From: Odoribacter sp.
GTDB lineage: Bacteria; Bacteroidota; Bacteroidia; Bacteroidales; Marinifilaceae
Direction of reading: 5' to 3'
Assembly: GCA_020024465.1 (NCBI GenBank)
Contig: JAHHTT010000001.1
Coordinates: 62,001-126,000 of the forward strand
Length of the DNA stretch: 64,000 bases
Below, piece by piece: positions 18,247-26,778 of this stretch (positions within the stretch are counted from its first letter, which is position 1; the number at the start of each line of letters is the position of its first letter). The notes under the pieces were generated by a model that was not told the DNA's origin, did no database searches, and was given only the letters and a program-made list of their open reading frames with translations. The translations under genes and the position numbers were made by a program.

Positions 18247-19029
18247 ATGAGTATTGTTAAAGCTAAAAAAAGTTTAGGCCAACATTTTCTGCGCGATCAG
18301 AATATTGCACGTAAAATTACAGAAAGCCTATTACCAATGACCTATGAGGTATTGGAAATTGGGCCGGGTATGGGTATATTAACACGCCACCTACTAACAA
18401 ATCCAGATTTTTCCGTACATGCCATTGACATTGACCGCGAATCTATAGAATATCTGCACGCCGAATTACCAGAAGATCGGGAACGTATCTTGTATGGTGA
18501 CTTCTTAAAAATGGACATAACCGAACTTTACAAGGAACCATTTTCTATTATCGGCAACTTGCCATACAACATATCTTCGCAAATCTTTTTCAGAATCATA
18601 GAAAACCGTCATCTAGTGAAGCAAGTGGTTTGTATGATACAAAAAGAAGTGGCAGAACGAATTGCCGCTCCGCATGGCAACAAGAGCTACGGCATTCTCA
18701 GCGTATTTTTGCAAACTTTTTATGACATTGAGTATTTATTTACCGTTGGAGAAAAAGTATTTGATCCACCCCCAAAAGTAAAATCAGCTGTCATCCGACT
18801 GACAAGAAACGAACGACAAGAATTGGGATGCGATGAAAAACTGTTTTTCAATGTAGTAAAAACAGGATTCAATCAACGCCGTAAAACCCTACGAAATTCT
18901 ATCAGAGGACTCATTCCGCCAGAATACGAATCAGACTTTCTTAACATGCGTCCGGAACAATTAAATATTGATTCCTTCTTGCAATTCTGTACAGAATTAC
19001 AAGAAAGCCGTAAAATACGAAAAGAATAA
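18247..19029 (+). CDS. rsmA: 16S rRNA adenine dimethyltransferase RsmA (KsgA)
   Basis: Dimethylates A1518 and A1519 near the 3' end of 16S rRNA during late 30S assembly. At 260 aa it is normal length. SAM motif I is VLEIGPGMGILTRHLL. The catalytic motif IV IIGNLPYNISSQIFFRI has the N-L-P-Y core. VFDPPPKVKSAVIRL and FNQRRKTLRNSIRG mark the C-terminal domain. mgtE follows after 22 bases, so the two genes form a likely operon. Confidence 0.97.
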   Translation: MSIVKAKKSLGQHFLRDQNIARKITESLLPMTYEVLEIGPGMGILTRHLLTNPDFSVHAIDIDRESIEYLHAELPEDRERILYGDFLKMDITELYKEPFSIIGNLPYNISSQIFFRIIENRHLVKQVVCMIQKEVAERIAAPHGNKSYGILSVFLQTFYDIEYLFTVGEKVFDPPPKVKSAVIRLTRNERQELGCDEKLFFNVVKTGFNQRRKTLRNSIRGLIPPEYESDFLNMRPEQLNIDSFLQFCTELQESRKIRKE

Positions 19030-19051
19030 TATACCTTAAAACATATAAAGT

Positions 19052-20419
19052 ATGCAACAATTTGAATTAACTCACGAATTTCTAAACCAACTGGAAGAAT
19101 TGATAGATAACGGTAGCAAATTCGAAGTATCCCAATTAGTTGCAGATCTTCATCCTGCCGATATTGCCGAAATATTAGAAGAACTCAACAACGAGCGGGC
19201 TCAATTTGTATTCCTTTTACTAGATAACGAAAAAGCCAGTGATGTATTGGCAGAAATTGATGAAGAGGAACGGGTACACTTTATAGAATCGTTTCCAGCA
19301 GAAATCATTGCTCGTCGTTTCATTGACAATATGGACTCAGACGATGCCGCAGACCTAGTATCCAGTATGTCTAACGAACAGCAACATGAAGTGCTGTCAC
19401 ACATGGAAGATCTGGAACAGGCCGGAGATATTGTCGACTTGCTGCATTATGACGATGACACCGCCGGCGGTTTAATGGCCAAAGAGCTTGTAATGGTAAA
19501 TGAAAACTGGACTGTACTTACATGCCTCCGTGAAGTGAGTAGACAAGCGGAAAATTTAGATGAAATCTACAATATATATGTGGTAGACGATGACAATAAA
19601 CTGAAAGGACGTCTTTCCTTGAAAAAAATAATTACAGCACCAACTTCTGCAAAAATCATCAATCTCTATTACCCAGACATAATCTTTGTCAAGACTGATG
19701 AACCGGCAGAATCAGTAGCTCTGATGATGCAGAAATATGACTTAGTAGCCATACCGGTAACAGATCAAATGGGGCGTCTTGTAGGGCGTATTACAATTGA
19801 CGATGTAGTCGATTTTATCAAAGATGAAGCCGACAAAGACTACCAAATGATGTCCGGAATTTCTCAAGATGTTGAATCTTCTGATAGCATATGGGACCAG
19901 ACCAAAGCTCGTCTACCCTGGTTAGTCATAGCTCTCTTTGGCGGTATGGTATCAGCTTGGATGATTTCATTATATGAAGCAGAAATAGCTCTTTTCCCTG
20001 TAACAGCCATGTTTATACCTGTCATTACAGCCATGGGAGGGAATGTAGGAATACAATCATCAGCAATTGTGGTGAAAGGATTAGCTTCCAACTCATTAAG
20101 CCTTAAAAGCGGCTTTGGGAATCTACTGAAAGATTTAGGAGGAGCATTGATTAATGCCACAATTTGTTCGTCTATTATCTTTTTGCTGACATTATCATTT
20201 GGCATGCCAAATCTTGCCATGCCCATCACTGTAACCATTGCCTTATTTGTTGTTATTATATTCGCCTCTATTTTTGGAACCGCATTTCCTTTATTATTAA
20301 ACCGCCTGAAAATAGATCCGGCATTAGCCACTGGTCCTTTTATCACGCTAACCAATGACATTATCGGTTTAAACATCTACCTAGTCACCGGACGTCTGAT
20401 TTTAACCAATTTAGCCTAA
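19052..20419 (+). CDS. mgtE: magnesium transporter MgtE
   Basis: A 455 aa Mg2+ channel of the inner membrane. Residues about 15-130 form the superhelical MgtE N domain, with repeated motifs such as LHPADIAEILEEL. Two CBS domains follow (about 135-260), ending VGRITIDDVVDFIKDEADKD. The pore domain of five membrane helices contains FIPVITAMGGNVGIQSSAIVVKG. The acidic N and CBS domains sense cytosolic Mg2+. No M-box riboswitch fits in the 22-base gap after rsmA. Confidence 0.95.
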   Translation: MQQFELTHEFLNQLEELIDNGSKFEVSQLVADLHPADIAEILEELNNERAQFVFLLLDNEKASDVLAEIDEEERVHFIESFPAEIIARRFIDNMDSDDAADLVSSMSNEQQHEVLSHMEDLEQAGDIVDLLHYDDDTAGGLMAKELVMVNENWTVLTCLREVSRQAENLDEIYNIYVVDDDNKLKGRLSLKKIITAPTSAKIINLYYPDIIFVKTDEPAESVALMMQKYDLVAIPVTDQMGRLVGRITIDDVVDFIKDEADKDYQMMSGISQDVESSDSIWDQTKARLPWLVIALFGGMVSAWMISLYEAEIALFPVTAMFIPVITAMGGNVGIQSSAIVVKGLASNSLSLKSGFGNLLKDLGGALINATICSSIIFLLTLSFGMPNLAMPITVTIALFVVIIFASIFGTAFPLLLNRLKIDPALATGPFITLTNDIIGLNIYLVTGRLILTNLA

Positions 20420-20456
20420 TGCATAATTATTTTCGGCTTTTGCATAATTATAATAC
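20418..20456 (+). promoter_or_regulatory. two tandem ARG-box-like sites before arginine deiminase
   Basis: TGCATAATTA occurs at 20420-20429 and again, identical, at 20441-20450, exactly 21 bp apart. Paired ArgR operators (18-bp boxes of the TGAAT-NNNN-ATTCA type with a 3-bp gap) have the same 21-bp period, and TGCAT is a known variant half-site. The right half-sites are poorer (ATTTT, ATAAT). They lie upstream of a TAATTTTG -7 box at 20488-20495, a position that suits activation. Confidence 0.5.
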
Positions 20457-20528
20457 GTAAATATAAGGTTATTAACTATTTAAGTAGTAATTTTGTAACA
20501 AATAAATCGTATAATTACAGTAATATAT

Positions 20529-21812
20529 ATGAATCCAATAGTAGAAATCAACGTCCAATCGGAAATTGGAAAACTTAATGGTGTTATTCTTCACACACCC
20601 GGTGAAGAAGTTGAAAATATGACACCTGAAAATGCAGAGCGGGCGCTATACAGCGATATTATCAACCTGTCTATTGCACGAGAAGAGTATAAACAAATTT
20701 CAGGAGTATTATCCAAAATTACCAACACTTATCAAGTAAAAGAACTTTTGTGTAATATACTGAAAGATGACAAGGTAAAAGCTGAAGTTATTAACCGCAT
20801 AGAATGCATCGAACCGTTTATCAGTGAAGTATCACCAACTGGATGCCTAAAAGACAAAATTCTAGAAATCAATGCAGAAGATCTATCAAATTTGCTGATT
20901 GAAGGTGTTGAAATGACCAAAGACAACCTGACCAAATTTTTAAGCAAAGATTGGTATGCCCTACGTCCAATGCACAATTTCTTTTTCACTCGAGATGCAT
21001 CCATGAGTATGTACAATGAAGTATTGATTGGTCGAATGGCAAATTCTATTCGTGATCGGGAATCCATCATTATGCAATCAATATTTGATTTCACTCCAGA
21101 ATTCAAAACAAGAACTATCACCATACCGACAGCAGACGAAGCAAGTCCTCGCTTACGTCATATTGAAGGCGGTGATGTTTTAATTGCACGCGACGATATT
21201 CTTTTAATTGGTAATGGAGCTCGCACCAGCACACAAGCTATAGATATGCTGATTTATGAATTCATGAACCGCAAGAGCGAAAAAGCACAACACATTATTG
21301 TACAGGAACTTCCACACTCTCCGGAATCATTTATCCACCTAGATATGGTATTTACTTTGCTTGACCATGACAAATGTATGGTATATGCTCCACTGATTCT
21401 GAATCCGGGTAGTTATCAAACAGTGCACATCACTATACAAAACGGAAAATTGCAAAACATCCAATCAGAAATCAATCTACTAGGCGCATTAAAAAAGCTT
21501 GGCATGGATTTAGAACCGGTATATTGTGGTGGAACAGATGCTTGGAATCAAGAACGCGAACAATGGCATAGTGGTGCGAATTTTTTTGCAGTAGGTCCAG
21601 GTCAGGTGCTTGGCTATGCCCGTAACACACATACCATAGAAGCAATGAGCAAAGCCGGATTTGACATTATTAAAGCCAATGACATTTTATCAAATAAAGT
21701 GGATCTAGCAAAACATAGCAAATATGTAATTACAATTGAAGGTTCAGAACTTCCGCGTGGCGGCGGCGGTGCTCGTTGTATGACGATGCCAATAAACCGA
21801 ACCAATCTATAA
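20529..21812 (+). CDS. arcA: arginine deiminase
   Basis: A 427 aa guanidino-modifying enzyme that hydrolyses arginine to citrulline and ammonia in the cytosol. Family motifs are all present: FTRD at 153-156, IEGGD ending at 216, HLDMVFT at 270-276 with the catalytic histidine, and GGTDAWNQEREQW. The nucleophilic cysteine is C417 in GGGGARCMTMP. Length and the ARCM(T/S)MP ending separate it from agmatine deiminases. No ornithine carbamoyltransferase, carbamate kinase or arginine/ornithine antiporter is adjacent, so this is a stand-alone deiminase. ARG-box-like sites upstream suggest control by arginine. Confidence 0.9.
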   Translation: MNPIVEINVQSEIGKLNGVILHTPGEEVENMTPENAERALYSDIINLSIAREEYKQISGVLSKITNTYQVKELLCNILKDDKVKAEVINRIECIEPFISEVSPTGCLKDKILEINAEDLSNLLIEGVEMTKDNLTKFLSKDWYALRPMHNFFFTRDASMSMYNEVLIGRMANSIRDRESIIMQSIFDFTPEFKTRTITIPTADEASPRLRHIEGGDVLIARDDILLIGNGARTSTQAIDMLIYEFMNRKSEKAQHIIVQELPHSPESFIHLDMVFTLLDHDKCMVYAPLILNPGSYQTVHITIQNGKLQNIQSEINLLGALKKLGMDLEPVYCGGTDAWNQEREQWHSGANFFAVGPGQVLGYARNTHTIEAMSKAGFDIIKANDILSNKVDLAKHSKYVITIEGSELPRGGGGARCMTMPINRTNL

Positions 21813-21832
21813 TCTCCTTTATAAAAGACATT

Positions 21833-21856
21833 AAAGCGTGGTAAAAACCACGCTTT
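21833..21856 (+). terminator. rho-independent terminator after arcA
   Basis: AAAGCGTGGT and its perfect complement form a 10-bp stem with an AAAA loop, followed by TCTT and an A/T-rich run, 21 bases after the stop. Confidence 0.8.
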
Positions 21857-21945
21857 TCTTATAAAAGAATACTCAACTTTTTTCAAATTAATTTTTACTT
21901 TTATAGAGCATAATCAAAAAAACAATAAAACTCTACATTTCCACC

Positions 21946-22827
21946 ATGAATAACGCAAAATATTACATATCAAGTTTTCGACCTCGCACCCTTCCTCTTT
22001 CCTTGTCAGGAATTTTCTTAGGCACTTTACTCGCCAAAACCGATGGATTTTTCCATTGGTTACCATTCTCCTTAGCAGTAGCAACGACTCTTTGTCTACA
22101 AATACTATCTAATCTGGCAAATGAATTAGGTGATTTACAAAAAGGAACAGACAATAGCGAACGGTTAGGCCCCATACGAAGCATACAATCAGGAGCACTA
22201 ACACTGTATGAATTCAAGCGTACTATTGTAATCTTTATCTGTCTATCAATTTGTTTTGGTTCTGCCTTAGTGTATTCTGCTTTTGACTCAATTTTCAACA
22301 AAGAAAGTATCATTATGCTAATACTAGGAGCAACTGCTATCATTGCTGCCATTAAGTATACTATCGGCAAAAATGCATACGGCTATCATGGATTGGGGGA
22401 TATTTTTGTTTTTTTATTCTTTGGTCTTTTAAGCACAATGGGTGCTTATTTCCTCATGTCACATACCGTTAATATGATAGTATTATTACCAGCAAGTGCT
22501 ATCGGATTTCTCTCTAGTGGAGTCTTAAACCTTAATAATATGCGAGACATTGAAAATGATAAAAATTGCGGGAAAAATACTCTACCGGTAAAACTAGGCA
22601 TTCCACTAGCCAAAATATATCACTTTTTCCTCATCATAAATGCATTTATATGCATGAGCGTGTATGTATCATTACGTCCTGAAAGCCATTTTTTCTATCT
22701 TCTTACATTACCGTTTTTCATCCTACACTTAATAAAAGTATTCCAAGACACCGGTCGTGATTTAGATCCTCAGCTAAAAATTCTTTCTCTTTCCACCTTA
22801 TTATTTTCTTTATTGGGAGGGTTTTAA
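21946..22827 (+). CDS. menA: 1,4-dihydroxy-2-naphthoate polyprenyltransferase MenA
   Basis: A 293 aa UbiA-type prenyltransferase with about eight membrane segments. It attaches the isoprenoid tail to dihydroxynaphthoate in menaquinone synthesis. The first aspartate-rich motif is in LANELGDLQKGTDN and the second in LNNMRDIENDKNCGKNTLPV. It is convergent with menG, only 2 bases apart, so the last two steps of menaquinone synthesis face each other tail to tail. Confidence 0.92.
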   Translation: MNNAKYYISSFRPRTLPLSLSGIFLGTLLAKTDGFFHWLPFSLAVATTLCLQILSNLANELGDLQKGTDNSERLGPIRSIQSGALTLYEFKRTIVIFICLSICFGSALVYSAFDSIFNKESIIMLILGATAIIAAIKYTIGKNAYGYHGLGDIFVFLFFGLLSTMGAYFLMSHTVNMIVLLPASAIGFLSSGVLNLNNMRDIENDKNCGKNTLPVKLGIPLAKIYHFFLIINAFICMSVYVSLRPESHFFYLLTLPFFILHLIKVFQDTGRDLDPQLKILSLSTLLFSLLGGF

Positions 22828-22829
22828 TA

Positions 22830-23522
22830 TCATTTCAAGCCCACATACAAACAAGCAATTCCAAAAGTCAATTTACGCTGTTTGGTCTGCTTAAAGCCAC
22901 AATTAGACATGATTTTCAAAAAAGTATTACCTTGTGGAAATTTCATCACAGATTCTGGTAAATAGACATATGCAGCTTTATTACCAGAAATGAATCCACC
23001 TAAAATAGGCAATATATGACGAAAATAAAATTTATATAGTTGCTTCATCAGAAATTGCTCAGGCATAGAAAATTCCAATATTATTACTTTCCCACCAGGA
23101 CACAATACACGATACATTTCCTTTAATCCCAATTCTAAATGTTCAAAATTGCGCACACCAAAAGCAACGGTAACTACATCAAATGTATTATCTGGGAAAT
23201 CCATATGCTCGCAATCACCACTTCTTAACTCTATACGAGTTTCCAAACCTAATTCACGAATCTTTTTACAACCAATTTCTACCATATTGGCAGAAATATC
23301 AATTCCAATAACCTTTTTTATACCTACACGTGAAGCTGCAATTGCGAAATCTCCGGTGCCACAAGCAACATCTAGCAACTTCCCCTTTTCATTTTCTCCA
23401 ATTTCACGCATTGCCTTACGACGCCATCTTTTATCAATATTCATTGATAATAAATGATTCAACAAATCATATTTAGGAGCAATATCATTGAAAATATCTT
23501 TAATGATTTCTTTCTTCGCCAC
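22830..23522 (-). CDS. menG: demethylmenaquinone methyltransferase MenG/UbiE
   Basis: A 230 aa SAM-dependent C-methyltransferase that turns demethylmenaquinone into menaquinone. Motif I is LLDVACGTGDFAIAAS. The UbiE signatures are YDLLNHLLSMNIDKRWRRKA near the start and VAFGVRNFEHLELGLKEMYR in the middle. Anaerobes with menaquinone need MenG but not ubiquinone, so menG is the better symbol here. The gene ends against menA and starts after a large hairpin. Confidence 0.94.
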   Translation of the reverse strand: MAKKEIIKDIFNDIAPKYDLLNHLLSMNIDKRWRRKAMREIGENEKGKLLDVACGTGDFAIAASRVGIKKVIGIDISANMVEIGCKKIRELGLETRIELRSGDCEHMDFPDNTFDVVTVAFGVRNFEHLELGLKEMYRVLCPGGKVIILEFSMPEQFLMKQLYKFYFRHILPILGGFISGNKAAYVYLPESVMKFPQGNTFLKIMSNCGFKQTKQRKLTFGIACLYVGLK

Positions 23523-23563
23523 AACTGTTTATTTTAAAGAAAATAATTTATACAGAAATTAAA

Positions 23564-23620
23564 AAAGATAAAAGATAAAAAGCAACAAGTTCATCTTGTC
23601 ACTTTTTACCTTTTATCTTT
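23564..23620. terminator. long imperfect hairpin, terminator of the PUR gene
   Basis: Two 26-base arms (starting AAAGATAAAAG on the left) pair with three mismatches around a 5-base loop, with T-rich flanks in both directions. It lies between the PUR gene and menG, both on the minus strand. Confidence 0.7.
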
Positions 23621-23634
23621 GACTTTTTGCTTCT

Positions 23635-23943
23635 TTAATAATCCTCTGGAAATTTTCCCTTCAGAGCATTTTTCACCACAGCTACAACTTCATCCAAACC
23701 TTCTGCAAACTTTTCAAAGTCTTCTTTATATAAGAAGATCTTATGTTTCTCGAAGCTAGCACTACCGTCTTTATCGAATTTTTTCTTACTTTCGGTAATC
23801 GTCAGATAATAATCGTTATTGCGTGTAGCTTTAACATCAAAGAAATAGGTTCTTTTACCAGCCTTCACTGCCTTTGAATAAATTTCCTCTCGGTCATCAT
23901 TCATGTCAAATCCCTCATTGTTTTCGTAATCTACCATCATCAT
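23635..23943 (-). CDS. PUR-alpha/beta-like DUF3276 nucleic-acid-binding protein, copy 1
   Basis: 102 aa. The core AGKRTYFFDVKATRNNDYYL, then ITESKK and KHKIFLYKEDFEKF, is the DUF3276 / PUR domain. The same fold in Borrelia (BpuR) binds DNA and RNA and represses translation. A near-identical paralogue lies at 27970-28287. The start has three consecutive ATG-like choices (MMMVDYEN). The minus-strand -7 box TACATTTG (plus strand 23982-23989) is followed by a spaced leader of about 30 bases. Confidence 0.85.
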   Translation of the reverse strand: MMMVDYENNEGFDMNDDREEIYSKAVKAGKRTYFFDVKATRNNDYYLTITESKKKFDKDGSASFEKHKIFLYKEDFEKFAEGLDEVVAVVKNALKGKFPEDY

Positions 23944-24103
23944 GCAAATTAAATAATCTATATTTTACATTTTTCACGTGCCAAATGTAGAAAAAACATA
24001 AGAAAGAAACTTGCTTTTTAAGTATTTTTTTATCGAAATACTTAATCTTCTTTGTTTTTATCCTCTATTTTTGCAATAAATATAATACTAATATGCTTTA
24101 AAA

Positions 24104-24310
24104 ATGATTTTGAAAATATTTATCATCGTTACAATACTCATCAGTATCGCTTTTGTCGGTCTTGCCATTACTATTTTAATCAAAAAAAACGGCAAATTCC
24201 CAGAAATCCATATAGGTAGGAATAAAGCCATGAAAGAGAAAGGTATTCATTGTGCCAATACGACTGATTATCTAGATCGTAAGAACTATCGTCCGATATC
24301 AACAAAATAA
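24104..24310 (+). CDS. small single-span membrane protein
   Basis: 68 aa. One hydrophobic helix covers about residues 4-25 (IFIIVTILISIAFVGLAITI), followed by a basic cytosolic-type tail. The tail has the recurring Bacteroidetes pattern KKNGKFPEIHIGRNKAMKEKGIHC and a lone cysteine. I recall similar short uncharacterised proteins in this phylum but no function. It has its own leader region and converges on luxS. Confidence 0.6.
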   Translation: MILKIFIIVTILISIAFVGLAITILIKKNGKFPEIHIGRNKAMKEKGIHCANTTDYLDRKNYRPISTK

Positions 24311-24377
24311 AAAATCCATAACTTCTGCCTTAGACTCTATCCTATCATATTTTCTACAAGAGTATCTCATACCCGAT

Positions 24378-24857
24378 TTACTTCGGATATACCATATTTC
24401 TCTCTTCAAAAACATCCAATACTTCACGCAAATATTTATCCGCCTCATATTTAGCCATCGGTAAATTATGCAACAGATAATTTCCACAATCCTTAGGTGT
24501 AGCTCCAGGCACTTTATCCTCAAAATCACGAATGAAACGGAATGTTTCACGCATTAATCCAATAATATCCAAGACAGACAAATCCCCCTTTATCAAAAAA
24601 TAATTCCCAGTACAACATCCCATCGGTCCCCAAAAAACTATTTTATCACCCCAGACCGGATGATTGCGCAAAAAAGTAGCAGCCAAATGTTCTATCGTAT
24701 GCAATTCTCCATAACCTAATGCCGGTTCATGATTAGGTTCTTTCATACGGATGTCAAAAGTAGTAATCACCTGGTCGCCCATATAATCTTTTCGTGACAC
24801 ATATATCCCCCTTAGCAAATGAAGGTGATCAATTGTAAAACTTGGTATCTTTTTCAT
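24378..24857 (-). CDS. luxS: S-ribosylhomocysteine lyase LuxS
   Basis: A 159 aa metalloenzyme that cleaves S-ribosylhomocysteine to homocysteine and DPD, the AI-2 precursor. Metal ligands are H53 and H57 in HTIEHLAATFLR and C124 in PKDCGNY. The catalytic cysteine is C81 in GPMGCCTGNYF. It overlaps the end of mtnN by four bases (ATGA), so the two consecutive enzymes of SAH recycling are translationally coupled. It is the last gene of the trpS operon. Confidence 0.96.
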   Translation of the reverse strand: MKKIPSFTIDHLHLLRGIYVSRKDYMGDQVITTFDIRMKEPNHEPALGYGELHTIEHLAATFLRNHPVWGDKIVFWGPMGCCTGNYFLIKGDLSVLDIIGLMRETFRFIRDFEDKVPGATPKDCGNYLLHNLPMAKYEADKYLREVLDVFEERNMVYPK

Positions 24858-25537
24858 ATTCTTTCAATTATTTCCCGCAATATTTCAACAGATTTTTCAG
24901 GAGCCAATTCCCAAAAATTTTTATATTGCGCACTATGATCTTCTACAACTCCAGGAGTATCACTTATAATTCGACAACTCAAAAAAGGAGTTCCATACAT
25001 ATAACACACCTGAGCAATAGCTCCACTCTCCATATCAACAGCCAAACCTTCTGGAAATTTATTTTTAATCATTTCCAACTCTTCACGGTTCGTAATAAAT
25101 CTATCTCCACTGCAAATCAATCCTCCCTGCAACGAAACTTCACTTTTTACATTCATGGCTATGTTATACAAATTTTCGTCACCTATAAAACGGGCAGGCA
25201 AACCTTGAATCTGACCATATTTATTACCTTCACCGCACCACACATCATGATAAACCACTTCTTTTCCAACAACAACATCCATCACCCTAAGTATAGAATC
25301 TATCCCACCTGCTATCCCTGTATTCAATATATAATCCGGAGCATAGTGCTGAATCATCACCACTGTTCCTGCAGCGGCAAAAACCTTACCAATACCCGAT
25401 TGCATCAAAACGACATCCTTACCATGTACTTTTCCGCATAAAAAACAAAAACCACAATAAATATCTTCTTTTTTATCCACAAGCAAAGCTTCAAACAATT
25501 GAAGTTCCGCTTCCATCGCTACAATAATTCCGATCAT
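24854..25537 (-). CDS. mtnN: 5'-methylthioadenosine/S-adenosylhomocysteine nucleosidase
   Basis: 227 aa. It removes adenine from SAH and MTA, feeding LuxS. The N-terminal IGIIVAMEAEL has the conserved glutamate. VLMQSGIGKVFAA, GIAGGID, VDMESGAIAQVCY and the catalytic aspartate in CRIISDTPG follow. The ATG at 25537 (MIGIIVAM) is chosen; reading from 25582 would run into the upstream hydrolase. It forms a complete SAH detoxification pair with the overlapping luxS. Confidence 0.95.
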   Translation of the reverse strand: MIGIIVAMEAELQLFEALLVDKKEDIYCGFCFLCGKVHGKDVVLMQSGIGKVFAAAGTVVMIQHYAPDYILNTGIAGGIDSILRVMDVVVGKEVVYHDVWCGEGNKYGQIQGLPARFIGDENLYNIAMNVKSEVSLQGGLICSGDRFITNREELEMIKNKFPEGLAVDMESGAIAQVCYMYGTPFLSCRIISDTPGVVEDHSAQYKNFWELAPEKSVEILREIIERI

Positions 25538-25544
25538 TAATTTT

Positions 25545-26186
25545 TTACAATAAAAATGGATTATATTTCTTTTCTTCACCAATCGTTGTCATTGGACCAT
25601 GCCCAGTAATCACTCGTACATCTTCCGGTAATATCATCAATTTCTCACGAATGCCTGAAATCAATGCATTACCATCACCTCCTGGTAAATCTGAACGTCC
25701 GATACTTCCAGCAAATAAAACATCACCGGAAATCAACAACTTATCATTTTCACTATAATAACAAAGTCCACCAGGCGAATGTCCTGCCACCGCTATAACT
25801 TTCAATTCAGAATGACCAAAATGTATTAAATCACCATCCTTCAAATAACCTCCCAAGGCAGGAGGAGGTGTTGCTCCACGCACACCTAACATAGCTGCAT
25901 ATTCCACCGCGTTCTTCAACAAAAATTCATCATACTGGGAAGCATTAGCCTCCAAGCCATAACAGTCTTTCATGAAATTATTACCAAAGACATGATCTGG
26001 ATGCAAATGAGTATTCAATAATAACACCGGTGTAAGTTTTTCATTCAAAAAAAATTCTTTAAACCGTTGCTCTTCTTCACTACTAAAGCATCCACAATCA
26101 ATCACAATAGCCTCATCTGTATCATCATAAAGAATCACAGAATTCTCCTGCCACGGATTATTTACAAAAATCTTATACTTCATCAA
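25545..26186 (-). CDS. MBL-fold metal-dependent hydrolase, glyoxalase II-like
   Basis: 213 aa with the metallo-beta-lactamase core. THLHPDHVFG is the HxHxDH metal motif, AGHSPGGLCYY carries the third histidine, and VITGHGPMTT the last. Closest in style to the YcbL/glyoxalase-II-like hydrolases. The substrate (a thioester or a lactone) cannot be named. It lies 8 bases after ruvA and 7 before mtnN in a tightly packed operon. Confidence 0.85.
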   Translation of the reverse strand: MMKYKIFVNNPWQENSVILYDDTDEAIVIDCGCFSSEEEQRFKEFFLNEKLTPVLLLNTHLHPDHVFGNNFMKDCYGLEANASQYDEFLLKNAVEYAAMLGVRGATPPPALGGYLKDGDLIHFGHSELKVIAVAGHSPGGLCYYSENDKLLISGDVLFAGSIGRSDLPGGDGNALISGIREKLMILPEDVRVITGHGPMTTIGEEKKYNPFLL

Positions 26187-26194
26187 TATATTAT

Positions 26195-26776
26195 TTACAA
26201 TTGCTTCAATGCCAATTTAATTAACTGCTCTACAGTTGTCACATCACCTCCAGCAATAATTTTGTCCAATACTTTCGCAGCTTGAACTTTTACAAATCCC
26301 AACATCAGCAATGCAGCCAAAGCCTCTTCTTTGATTGTTGCCGTATTATTTATTAACATAGCATCAATCGACTCTCCTCCTCCAACTTTATCCTTCAATT
26401 CAATAATTACCCTCTGTGCCGTCTTCAATCCTATCCCTTTTACACTTTTAATGGCATTGACATTTTCAGTCATTATTGCTCCTACAATCTCATTTACAGA
26501 CATTGAACTTAACATAACACCTGCAGTATTAGCCCCAATGCCAGAAACAGCTATCAATTGTCTAAACATCTTTCGTTCTTCTTTGGTTGCAAATCCATAC
26601 AATAAATGAGCATCCTCACGAACTATCAAATGTAAGAAAAGTAATACTTCTTTTTTTTGAGAAATCTGAGAATAAGTATTTACTGATATATTAATATAAT
26701 ACCCGATTCCACCTGATTCCACAACAGCATATGTAGGTGCAACTTCTACCAGCACTCCTTTAATATATTCGTACAT
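26195..26776 (-). CDS. ruvA: Holliday junction branch migration protein RuvA
   Basis: 193 aa. It binds four-way DNA junctions and loads the RuvB motor. The N-terminal OB fold starts MYEYIKGVLVEVAPTYAVVE. Helix-hairpin-helix motifs are ISGIGANTAGVML and VKGIGLKTAQRVIIELKDK. The flexible linker and C-terminal domain III (EEALAALLMLGF) are intact. It is 2 bases downstream of trpS; ruvB and ruvC are elsewhere. Confidence 0.95.
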   Translation of the reverse strand: MYEYIKGVLVEVAPTYAVVESGGIGYYINISVNTYSQISQKKEVLLFLHLIVREDAHLLYGFATKEERKMFRQLIAVSGIGANTAGVMLSSMSVNEIVGAIMTENVNAIKSVKGIGLKTAQRVIIELKDKVGGGESIDAMLINNTATIKEEALAALLMLGFVKVQAAKVLDKIIAGGDVTTVEQLIKLALKQL

Positions 26777-26778
26777 TC

